NCBI GenBank assembly: GCA_018714665.1
Contig: DVNA01000061.1
Span: 1 to 5,205 of the forward strand
From: Candidatus Gallibacteroides avistercoris
GTDB taxonomy: Bacteria > Bacteroidota > Bacteroidia > Bacteroidales > CHK158-818
Reading direction: 5' to 3'
Length of the DNA stretch: 5,205 bases
Positions within the stretch are counted from its first letter, which is position 1, and the number at the start of each line of letters is the position of its first letter. Shown one piece after another: positions 1 to 5,016 of this stretch. A program made the translations under genes and the position numbers. Under the pieces are notes generated by a model. The model was not told the DNA's origin. It did not search any database and worked only from the letters and a program-made list of their open reading frames with translations.

Positions 1-732
1 GCCCCGCCCTTGCATGAGGGCCAAGGCCCGTTCGGCACAGGCAACGACCTCGGTTTCAAATATCTTCCGGACGGTACGAAGTTTCTTGGCATACTCCCGC
101 AAGAAGGTCTTATCGGCCGTTATTTTGAGAAGCTCATCCCGGAAACTTTTATAGGTTTCATTGAATATCTCCTGCGACAATCCGCCGATGTCCCGACGAA
201 TATCCCACGAAAGGCCCGACTCTATCCGCTCTTCGGAAAAACGGAGTAACCATTGCAACAGGGAGGTGCTCTGGGGATTCTCCAACTCAAAAAGCATATT
301 GTCGATGGCCTGCTGCAACACCCGGTTTCCCTCTATTTCGAGGTTATATCCGCCTTGTAGCCCGATCTCACGGGTAAAGGCCCGGGTGGTCCGTTGAAAG
401 AATCGGTCTATGGTACAGATGTTGAACTCCGAGAAATCGTGCAACAACCGCTGCAACGTCTCTGCCGCAAGTTGCTGCAACGCCGGTATGCCTGTTTTCA
501 ACCGGGAACACAACAAAGAGATATATGGAGACTTTTCTGCATCGTGGGCCAACAGATTCAGTTCCGAGATAATGCGGGTCTTCATCTCGTCCGTAGCCTT
601 ATTGGTAAAGGTTACGGCCATGATATGCCGGTAAGCATTCGGCTCTTCCAACAAAAGGCGCAAATACTCGTAAGCCAGCCGGAACGTTTTTCCGGAACCG
701 GCAGAAGCCCTGTATATGGTTAGTTTCGACAC
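1..732 (-). CDS. UvrD/RecB-family ATP-dependent helicase (N-terminal part, truncated by window edge)
   Basis: Superfamily 1 helicase of the UvrD/RecB/AddA type, expected to unwind DNA with ATP during break repair and recombination in the cytoplasm. The 244 visible residues begin SKLTIYRASAGSGKTFRLAY, with Walker A ASAGSGKT at residues 9-16 (Lys15, Thr16). Motif Ia follows as AVTFTNKATDEMK (39-51), and a CTIDRFFQRTTRAF segment (106-119) matches the 'TI.. F.q' motif of AddA/RecB proteins. Family members usually exceed 1000 residues, so helicase motifs II-VI and any nuclease domain lie beyond the left edge. The start is GTG at 732-730. It is the only usable start before Walker A, because an in-frame TAA lies three codons upstream and the next ATG falls after the P-loop. 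That TAA is also the stop of the upstream SUI1-like gene, in the same frame, so the two genes are probably co-transcribed and translationally coupled. Whether it is AddA-like or another RecB-like helicase cannot be decided from this part. Confidence 0.93.
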   Translation of the reverse strand, partial: MSKLTIYRASAGSGKTFRLAYEYLRLLLEEPNAYRHIMAVTFTNKATDEMKTRIISELNLLAHDAEKSPYISLLCSRLKTGIPALQQLAAETLQRLLHDFSEFNICTIDRFFQRTTRAFTREIGLQGGYNLEIEGNRVLQQAIDNMLFELENPQSTSLLQWLLRFSEERIESGLSWDIRRDIGGLSQEIFNETYKSFRDELLKITADKTFLREYAKKLRTVRKIFETEVVACAERALALMQGRG

Positions 733-738
733 CGTGGG

Positions 739-1083
739 TTATATGGTTTTGGCCCGGTAACCGGACGCTTGTAAAATTTCCAGCACCTTGTTTCTGAAAT
801 CGCCCTGAATCAGTATCTCCCCCTCCTTGCAGGAGCCGCCCACGCCACACTTGGATTTGAGCATCTTGGTCAGTTCTTTCAAGTCTGCCTCTTTGCCGAC
901 AAAACCCGTCACCAGGGTTACCGATTTCCCGTTACGGTTCCGCTTGTCCAGCGAGATGCGCAACTGCTGTTGCGAAGGAGGCAGGGTTTCGTCTTCCTCC
1001 TCTTGGGAGAACTCATAGTGGAAATCCGGGTTGGTAGAATAGACCACATTCAAACGCTCTTTCCAGTCATTCTTCTTCGACAT
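739..1083 (-). CDS. SUI1/eIF1-like translation initiation factor (YciH family)
   Basis: A 114-residue protein of the SUI1/eIF1 (YciH) family, thought to act at the small ribosomal subunit to influence start-codon selection. The conserved domain covers about residues 41-114: LRISLDKRNRNGKSVTLVTG, then the helix LKELTKMLKSKCG, then the signature GVGGSCKEGEILIQGD (80-95), ending in GYRAKTI. The first 40 residues are a polar, acidic extension (EEEDETLPPSQQQ), normal for bacterial homologues. Length is close to E. coli YciH. The ATG at 1083-1081 is preceded by an A/T-rich leader without a Shine-Dalgarno sequence. A promoter matching TTTG-N20-TAnnTTTG lies at 1177-1146. The gene is divergent from rex and heads an operon with the helicase, 6 bases downstream. 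The family call is firm; the physiological role of bacterial SUI1 proteins is not well settled. Confidence 0.95.
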   Translation of the reverse strand: MSKKNDWKERLNVVYSTNPDFHYEFSQEEEDETLPPSQQQLRISLDKRNRNGKSVTLVTGFVGKEADLKELTKMLKSKCGVGGSCKEGEILIQGDFRNKVLEILQASGYRAKTI

Positions 1084-1135
1084 AACGCTGTATATTTATT
1101 AAGAATCACACCATCAGACATTTCCTTGGTGCCTC

Positions 1136-1152
1136 ATATTTGCATCAAATAT
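1136..1152. promoter_or_regulatory. Perfect palindrome over the sui1-operon promoter, possible operator
   Basis: ATATTTG-CAT-CAAATAT is an inverted repeat with 7-base perfect arms and a 3-base spacer. Its right half covers the minus-strand -7 element (1146-1153) and its centre lies near the expected transcription start of the SUI1-like gene. The position suits a repressor site, but no regulator can be named and A/T-rich dyads also arise by chance. Confidence 0.4.
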
Positions 1153-1177
1153 AATATAGAAAGCAATCGTCTCCAAA
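1146..1177 (-). promoter_or_regulatory. Bacteroidetes-type promoter for the sui1-helicase operon
   Basis: Read on the minus strand, TTTG (1177-1174) is followed after 20 bases by TATATTTG (1153-1146), an exact match to the Bacteroidetes primary sigma factor consensus TTTG-N19-21-TAnnTTTG. The expected start of transcription is around 1140, giving a leader of roughly 55-60 bases before the ATG at 1083. Confidence 0.72.
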
Positions 1178-1181
1178 CAAA

Positions 1182-1213
1182 ATTGACAAATAACAAAAAA
1201 TGTATTACTTTTG
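1182..1213 (+). promoter_or_regulatory. rex: Bacteroidetes-type promoter for rex
   Basis: ATTG (1182-1185, one base off TTTG) is followed after exactly 20 bases by TACTTTTG (1206-1213), a full match to TAnnTTTG. Predicted transcription start is near 1219, giving a leader of about 20 bases before the ATG at 1240. The -33 box lies only 4 bases from that of the divergent sui1 promoter. Confidence 0.75.
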
Positions 1214-1239
1214 CCTCGCTGTAAAGAATTTAGATTGTG

Positions 1240-1893
1240 ATGGAAGAAGAAGTCCGCAAAATAAGCGTAAAATTACCCGAACCGTCGCTTCGCCGGCTGC
1301 CGTGGTACCTGGCTTATCTTAAACTGCTGAAAGATAAAGGGGAGCTTTATGTTTCGTCCACACAAATTGCCAAAGCGATAGGAGTTGATGCGTCCCAGAT
1401 AGCCAAAGACCTGTCGTTCATCAACATATCGGGGAAAACGAGGGTAGGCTACAAAGTAGATTCACTCATTACCGTACTCGAAAATTTCTTAGGATTCAAC
1501 ATCTCGCACAAGGCGTTCATCTTCGGGGTAGGCAGCTTGGGTGCCGCGCTGCTGCACGACACCGGTTTGGCCCAATACGGATTGCAGATTGTAGCGGGGT
1601 TCGACATCCGTCCCGAGCTGGCCAACACCACCATCAACGGGATTCCCGTATTTCACCTCTCGGATTTTGTCCAGAAACAAAAAGAGCTCGGGGCAAACAT
1701 CGGCATCCTGACCGTTCCGGTGGATAAAGCACAAGAAGCGGCCGAAAGCATGATTGCCGGAGGCATAAAAGCAATCTGGAACTTCACCCCCTTCCGGATA
1801 CGTGTTCCCAAAAACATCGTCGTACAGAACATCTCCATCTACGCCCACCTGGCGGTGATGTTCAACCGGCTGAACGTTACCAAGGCAAAATAA
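1240..1893 (+). CDS. rex: Redox-sensing transcriptional repressor Rex
   Basis: Rex is a homodimeric repressor that senses the NADH/NAD+ ratio and usually controls fermentation and respiratory genes; NADH binding releases it from DNA. The 217 residues show both domains. An N-terminal winged helix (about 15-85) contains LPWYLAYLKLL, VSSTQIAKAIGVDASQIAKDL and the wing GKTRVGYKV. A Rossmann domain (about 90-195) has the nucleotide loop FGVGSLG (Gly96, Gly98, Gly101) and Asp122 in GFDIRP, where the adenine ribose is normally bound. The C-terminal helix YAHLAVMFNRL (201-211) corresponds to the domain-swapped dimer helix. I chose ATG at 1240 over the GTG three bases upstream. The gene has its own promoter and is divergent from the SUI1-like gene. 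The usual RKDLSYFG recognition-helix motif is altered here to AKDLSFIN. The call is firm; the targets cannot be read from this window. Confidence 0.96.
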   Translation: MEEEVRKISVKLPEPSLRRLPWYLAYLKLLKDKGELYVSSTQIAKAIGVDASQIAKDLSFINISGKTRVGYKVDSLITVLENFLGFNISHKAFIFGVGSLGAALLHDTGLAQYGLQIVAGFDIRPELANTTINGIPVFHLSDFVQKQKELGANIGILTVPVDKAQEAAESMIAGGIKAIWNFTPFRIRVPKNIVVQNISIYAHLAVMFNRLNVTKAK

Positions 1894-1941
1894 TTCCACC
1901 GAAGGGAAGAGTTCCCAACCCAAAATCCCGGAAATTATCCG

Positions 1942-1949
1942 TACATTTG
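1942..1949 (+). promoter_or_regulatory. Probable -7 promoter element for the FAH-ispF operon
   Basis: TACATTTG matches TAnnTTTG exactly and lies 24 bases before the chosen ATG at 1974. No clear TTTG is present at the -33 position (around 1917-1921), so the promoter would be weak or activator-dependent. The box overlaps an alternative upstream TTG codon (1947), which argues that translation starts at 1974. Confidence 0.5.
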
Positions 1950-1973
1950 TCGTATCCAAAAACAATCCAAAAG

Positions 1974-2588
1974 ATGAAAATCATTGCCATCGGGTGGAAC
2001 TATGCCGACCACAACAAAGAGATGAAACGGGAAAATCTCCCGGCAGAACCTACCCTGTTTATGAAACCCGACTCGGCCCTGCTGAAAGACGGGAAACCTT
2101 TCTTTATCCCCGACTTCACCGCCCAGCCTGAATACGAAACGGAGCTGGTATTCCGCATCGGGCGGTTGGGTAAAAACATCGCCCCCCGGTTTGCCCACCG
2201 TTACTACGACGCCGTAACGGTAGGCATCGACATTACCGCACGCGACCTGCAACAACGGCAACGGGCTGCGGGTGCCCCTTGGGAAATCTGCAAAGCCTTC
2301 GACGGATCGGCGGTAATCGGCACATTCGTCCCGGTAGAACAACTCCCGGAGATTCAAGACATCCAGTTCTCGCTGCGCATCAACGACGAATTGAAACAAA
2401 CGGGAAACGCCCGCGACATGATTTTTCCCATCGACGAAATCATCGCCTATGCAAGCCGCTTTTTCACGCTCAAAATAGGCGACCTCATCTTTACCGGCAC
2501 GCCGGCCGGAGTAGGGGGCATCCACATCAACGACCACCTGCAAGGATACATCGGCGAACAAAAATTGTTGGACTTTTACATCAGATAG
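1974..2588 (+). CDS. Fumarylacetoacetate hydrolase family protein, FAHD1-like
   Basis: A 204-residue single-domain FAH-fold enzyme, closest in pattern to FAHD1/YcgM proteins, which act on acylpyruvates and oxaloacetate (hydrolysis, decarboxylation or tautomerisation). By recalled alignment with human FAHD1, the active site appears complete. NYADHNKEM carries the His13-Glu16 dyad (His30/Glu33). YETEL carries metal ligands Glu55 and Glu57. GIDITARDLQ supplies Asp86 and Gln93. PWEICKAFD supplies Lys107 (Lys123). The end of the fold is GDLIFTGTPAGVG (169-181). Length is normal for short FAHD1-like proteins. The ATG at 1974 was chosen because an upstream TTG at 1947 lies inside a promoter-like box and the family begins at the KIIAIGWNYADH strand. 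The stop is 4 bases before ispF, so the two are almost surely co-transcribed. The exact substrate is an inference; the family is firm. Confidence 0.93.
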   Translation: MKIIAIGWNYADHNKEMKRENLPAEPTLFMKPDSALLKDGKPFFIPDFTAQPEYETELVFRIGRLGKNIAPRFAHRYYDAVTVGIDITARDLQQRQRAAGAPWEICKAFDGSAVIGTFVPVEQLPEIQDIQFSLRINDELKQTGNARDMIFPIDEIIAYASRFFTLKIGDLIFTGTPAGVGGIHINDHLQGYIGEQKLLDFYIR

Positions 2589-2592
2589 AGGC

Positions 2593-3075
2593 ATGAAAAT
2601 AAGAACAGGATTCGGTTTTGACGTACACAAACTGGTACCGGGACGGGAATTGTGGTTGGGGGGCATCCGCATCGACCACACCCTCGGATTGTTAGGACAC
2701 TCGGATGCCGACGTACTGATCCATGCCTTGTGCGACGCACTGCTGGGGGCAGCCAACCTGCGCGACATCGGGTTCCACTTTCCCGACACGGCCAACGAAT
2801 ACAAAAACATAGACAGTAAGATATTGCTCCGCCAGACCCTTGCCCTCCTCCGCCAGAAGGGCTACGAACTGGGGAACGCCGATATAACCGTCTGTGCAGA
2901 GCGCCCCAAACTGAACCCACATATCCCGGCTATGCAACAATGCCTGGCCGAGGTAATGCAGGTAGATGCGGACGACATCTCCATCAAGGCCACCACGACC
3001 GAGAAGTTGGGATTCACCGGACGCGAAGAGGGTATCTCGGCCTACGCCGTCGTACTGATTACCCAAACGAAATAG
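2593..3075 (+). CDS. ispF: 2-C-methyl-D-erythritol 2,4-cyclodiphosphate synthase
   Basis: IspF converts CDP-methylerythritol 2-phosphate to methylerythritol 2,4-cyclodiphosphate plus CMP, the fifth step of the MEP pathway to isoprenoid precursors; it is a cytoplasmic trimer. The 160-residue product has the family's usual length. The zinc ligands are visible as Asp10 and His12 in GFGFDVH and His44 in GHSDADVLIHALCDALLG. The conserved RDIGFHFPDT follows at 57-66, and the signature ATTTEKLGFTGREEGISAYA lies near the C-terminus (133-152). The ATG at 2593 gives the standard N-terminus KIRTGFGFDVH. It is the second gene of a pair with the FAHD1-like enzyme. The gene is G+C-richer than the genes to its right (line 2701-2760 has 38 G/C of 60). 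No missing residue or frameshift is seen. Confidence 0.98.
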   Translation: MKIRTGFGFDVHKLVPGRELWLGGIRIDHTLGLLGHSDADVLIHALCDALLGAANLRDIGFHFPDTANEYKNIDSKILLRQTLALLRQKGYELGNADITVCAERPKLNPHIPAMQQCLAEVMQVDADDISIKATTTEKLGFTGREEGISAYAVVLITQTK

Positions 3076-3101
3076 CATCTGTCCGAGAACGTGTCGCGGT
3101 C

Positions 3102-3126
3102 CCGGAAAGGAGAAAGCCCTTGCCGG
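3102..3126 (+). terminator. Hairpin just after ispF, possible transcript end
   Basis: CCGGAAAGG (3102-3110) pairs with CCTTGCCGG (3118-3126), leaving one A-G mismatch and a 7-base loop. It begins 26 bases after the ispF stop. No T run follows on the plus strand, so intrinsic termination is uncertain; it may instead protect the mRNA 3' end. Confidence 0.35.
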
Positions 3127-3179
3127 AGGTTACCCAATCCCAGAACAAAAAAAATCATTCCCATACATTCCGAAAAGAT

Positions 3180-3227
3180 ACAAGTACACCCCCTTCCGGA
3201 GAGGATGTTTCCGCATCTTCACCGAAA
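3180..3227 (+). repeat. Intergenic palindromic repeat, copy A
   Basis: This 48-base stretch shares ordered blocks with the minus strand of 4098-4052: ACAAGTA, then GGAGAGGATGTTTC (13 of 14 bases equal), then TTCACCGAAA. The copies are in inverted orientation on either side of the gene at 3256-3987. The two differ by insertions between blocks, so they are diverged relatives, not recent duplicates. The relation was found by eye and its significance has not been calculated. Confidence 0.5.
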
Positions 3228-3235
3228 GGGGGTGT
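3186..3235. terminator. Long near-perfect palindrome between convergent genes, likely bidirectional terminator
   Basis: Bases 3186-3199 pair with 3222-3235 (outer arms ACACCCCCTT and AAGGGGGTGT) with one C-A mismatch. After an A-A mismatch, 3201-3207 pairs with 3214-3220 including one G-T pair, around a 6-base loop. This gives about 20 base pairs in 50 bases. It lies between ispF (ends 3075) and the convergent gene ending at 3256, where a two-way terminator is expected. Both sides are only modestly T-rich (TTCTCT on plus; TATCTTTT further out on minus). It overlaps repeat copy A, so it may be a dispersed palindromic element. Confidence 0.55.
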
Positions 3236-3255
3236 TCTCTACAATGACCGACTGT

Positions 3256-3987
3256 TTACTTACTCTGACGATCCACCTTCCGGACCATCCCATTCTCAAC
3301 AGTGAACAGGTACTCTTCGGGGTAAATATAGTGTCCGGTATATTCATATTCGAGAATCTTTTCGGGAGACCATTTTTTCTCTTTCATAAGGCTCAACGCC
3401 CGATCGGATAATTTTCCCCTCAGATAGATCCCGTTTGCACCGCCTACGATTTTACCGCTTACCCATCCGGCAAACAACTTGCCATCGATGAATTTCTGGC
3501 CGCTCAACTCCTCTACCAACCGGTTCAACTCTCGCTGCGGAAGAATTACCGATTTCTCTTCCATCACATTTCCCGGGATATGAGGAAAGAGATGATACAG
3601 GAACAGCGAATCGTTCTCGATGCCCCACACGGCCGTATATCCCCGTTGGGCATCCAACTGGATAGCCGGCAATACCCGGAACGGAACAAGCTCCACTTTA
3701 TGAACGAATACCTTCTCTTCCAACTGAGGGAAGAAGCGCAACGGCGAGTCGGCAATCAGAATCGTTTCTCCTTTATACAACAATGTGTCGCGCAAGGTAT
3801 TATTTGGGTCTCCTTGTTGTACATCCTGCGCCTGCTGGGGTAATCCATAGGGCGGTGTCTCCGGAGTGGAAGACGAGCTGAGATACACCTCTTGTATCTC
3901 GTCTATCTGCTGCGAGGTAAATAGTTGACCCCATGCCGGTATTGCATTAGCTACTACCAACAACAATACAATACATACATTTTTCAT
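3256..3987 (-). CDS. Exported protein of unknown function (243 residues)
   Basis: I cannot assign a function. The 243-residue product starts with a clear signal peptide: Lys3, the hydrophobic stretch VCIVLLLVVANAIPA, and a likely cut after Ala-Trp-Gly20. Cys5 is not in a lipobox, so a soluble periplasmic or secreted protein is likelier than a lipoprotein. A low-complexity linker rich in Ser, Pro and Gln follows (37-60). The C-terminal part has RGYTAVWGIENDSLFL (115-130), KLFAGWVSGKIVGG (170-183) and a Tyr-rich segment YEYTGHYIYPEEYLFTVENG (214-233). These resemble, from memory, a family of bacterial hypothetical proteins with 'Y..tW.I.n..LyL' and 'vFA.W.sG' motifs; a profile search would be needed to confirm. 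The ATG at 3987 is supported by a near-perfect Shine-Dalgarno sequence. The gene lies between inverted palindromic repeats and converges on ispF. Confidence 0.85.
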   Translation of the reverse strand: MKNVCIVLLLVVANAIPAWGQLFTSQQIDEIQEVYLSSSSTPETPPYGLPQQAQDVQQGDPNNTLRDTLLYKGETILIADSPLRFFPQLEEKVFVHKVELVPFRVLPAIQLDAQRGYTAVWGIENDSLFLYHLFPHIPGNVMEEKSVILPQRELNRLVEELSGQKFIDGKLFAGWVSGKIVGGANGIYLRGKLSDRALSLMKEKKWSPEKILEYEYTGHYIYPEEYLFTVENGMVRKVDRQSK

Positions 3988-3990
3988 AAG

Positions 3991-3998
3991 ACCTCCTT
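3991..3998 (-). promoter_or_regulatory. Strong Shine-Dalgarno sequence
   Basis: On the minus strand AAGGAGGT is followed by CTT and then the ATG at 3987. This is a full match to the anti-Shine-Dalgarno sequence, though the spacing is short. None of the other genes in the window has a comparable site, and Bacteroidetes rarely rely on one. It fixes the start codon of the 243-residue gene. Confidence 0.7.
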
Positions 3999-4051
3999 AT
4001 TTCTATATGAATTATAAATATCTTCTTACATCTCCCTACCTGAAAGGGGTA

Positions 4052-4098
4052 TTTCGGTGAAAAGGATATTTCCGAAACATCCTTTCCAGCATACTTGT
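4052..4098 (-). repeat. Intergenic palindromic repeat, copy B
   Basis: Diverged, inverted relative of 3180-3227, 65 bases upstream of the 243-residue gene. It contains its own palindrome at 4061-4085: AAAGGATATTTC, one central C, then GAAACATCCTTT, 12-base arms with a single mismatch. The surrounding 276-base gap between the two secreted-protein genes (3988-4263) holds no convincing gene and no clear TAnnTTTG promoter on the minus strand. Confidence 0.5.
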
Positions 4099-4119
4099 CG
4101 GCAAACCGATGATTCCGTC

Positions 4120-4135
4120 TTGTACCCGGATACAA
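4120..4135. promoter_or_regulatory. 16-base palindrome, possible protein-binding site
   Basis: TTGTACCCGGATACAA is self-complementary except for one C-A pair. It lies in the gap between the two secreted-protein genes. The central CCGG leaves little loop, so it suits a DNA-binding dimer better than a terminator hairpin. No regulator is identified. Confidence 0.3.
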
Positions 4136-4263
4136 CCGTTTGGCCTTTATCAGAGTAGGGCACAGTACGAAACATGTTTTCGGCAACAAAGCCTTATCGT
4201 TCAGCAAGACAACATCCTGGCGTCGATCTCTTGTGCGCCCAACTCTTATTAGGGCTGTTTTTC

Positions 4264-5016
4264 TTATTTCTGAGCCTCCAAATCTTTGAAGCGGAACATC
4301 TTTTCAATGTCTTTCAGGTACTTGCTGTCGAAATCTTTCAACCCTTCATCCGTCAAAAGGCAATCCATACGAACCACCATGTCGGCATTCTTGTCGTAGA
4401 TTAAAATGCCTTTGTGATGGCCGTAACGGTTACTTATCATTTTTCCACCCATATCGAAATGGTACGTTAAGGTGGTATCGGCATTGAAATGCATCTGGCT
4501 ATATTCGGTGGGCATATAATGGATATAAGCACGGAGATTCCGGATTCCGTCTCCGCTTTCTCCTGCTTGCAGGTTTTCAAAATCCCTCCGCAATACCTCG
4601 ATATAGTCCTTGTCGTTTATTTGACAAATATCAAGCAGAATCAAGATGTTTTTATCTTGGTTTTCTATGTGATTTCGGCAATTCCTTTTGGGTGGAGAAA
4701 TAATCCCTCCTTCGTATTTGCGTTTATACTTTTTGTCTTTACGACTCATTTTTTGCTCCTGTTGTGGGATATCTCCATATTTCAGGTAGAGAAAAGGATC
4801 TATCTTCCACGACAGGGCATCGTAATTTCCCGAATAGCCTGGCAGGTCGGTATATTCCAGGTTTCGGGCAATTGCCATATCCAGATTCCAGTCGCCTTTG
4901 ATTAGGACGTTCTCGCCCAGGTATATCCTCTCTTTTTGAGCCGGTACACGATGTTGCTGAGCAAACAGGGCTATCGAGCAAAACATCCCGATTAAAAAAA
5001 TGATGGAGCGTTTCAT
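4264..5016 (-). CDS. Exported protein of unknown function (250 residues)
   Basis: I do not recognise this family. The 250-residue product begins with a typical signal peptide: Lys2-Arg3, hydrophobic core IIFLIGMFCSIALFA, probable cut after Ala19 before Gln-Gln. Cys13 is not in a lipobox context. The mature part has a Trp/Tyr-rich region (DALSWKIDPFLYLKYGDIP, 66-84) and a strongly basic linker (KMSRKDKKYKRKYEGG, 89-104). A predicted mixed alpha/beta C-terminal half follows, with HHKGILIYDKNADMVVRMD (200-218) and a charged end, LTDEGLKDFDSKYLKDIEKM. The ATG at 5016 gives the signal peptide directly and has no Shine-Dalgarno sequence. It points the same way as the 243-residue gene, 276 bases upstream of it. 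Base composition is more A+T-rich than ispF (line 4621-4680 has 19 G/C of 60). That it is a real gene is supported by length, signal peptide and a single open frame. Confidence 0.83.
   Translation of the reverse strand: MKRSIIFLIGMFCSIALFAQQHRVPAQKERIYLGENVLIKGDWNLDMAIARNLEYTDLPGYSGNYDALSWKIDPFLYLKYGDIPQQEQKMSRKDKKYKRKYEGGIISPPKRNCRNHIENQDKNILILLDICQINDKDYIEVLRRDFENLQAGESGDGIRNLRAYIHYMPTEYSQMHFNADTTLTYHFDMGGKMISNRYGHHKGILIYDKNADMVVRMDCLLTDEGLKDFDSKYLKDIEKMFRFKDLEAQK

Noticed and set aside
394..723. Plus-strand open frames across 10-723
   Set aside because: Shadow frames of the helicase gene, which has clear motifs on the opposite strand.
1183..1196. Possible Rex operator (TTGACAAATAACAA) between the -33 and -7 boxes of rex, for autoregulation
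   Set aside because: The half-sites match each other in only 3 of 5 bases and the spacing is unlike known Rex sites; A/T-rich context makes chance likely.
1235..1240. TTGTGA, a Rex half-site, overlapping the rex start codon
   Set aside because: No TCACAA partner at the required distance.
1904..1916. GGGAA-GAG-TTCCC inverted repeat after rex as a terminator
   Set aside because: Arms of 5 bases only and no T run follows; it may be chance or a weak operator for the FAH promoter.
1935..2810. Long minus-strand open frame (291 codons) opposite the FAH and ispF genes
   Set aside because: Antisense to two genes with intact active sites; composition-driven and without recognisable motifs.
3147..3154. 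Run of eight A as the T tract of a minus-strand terminator
   Set aside because: It lies about 30 bases beyond the nearest hairpin, too far for an intrinsic terminator.
4026..4175. Minus-strand open frame of 49 codons upstream of the 243-residue gene
   Set aside because: No ribosome-binding or family evidence; it contains the palindromic repeat, which explains its bases better.
3947..4207. Minus-strand open frame of 86 codons in the gap between the two exported-protein genes
   Set aside because: It runs into the signal-peptide region of the well-supported 243-residue gene, has no domain pattern, and neighbouring frames look equally open.
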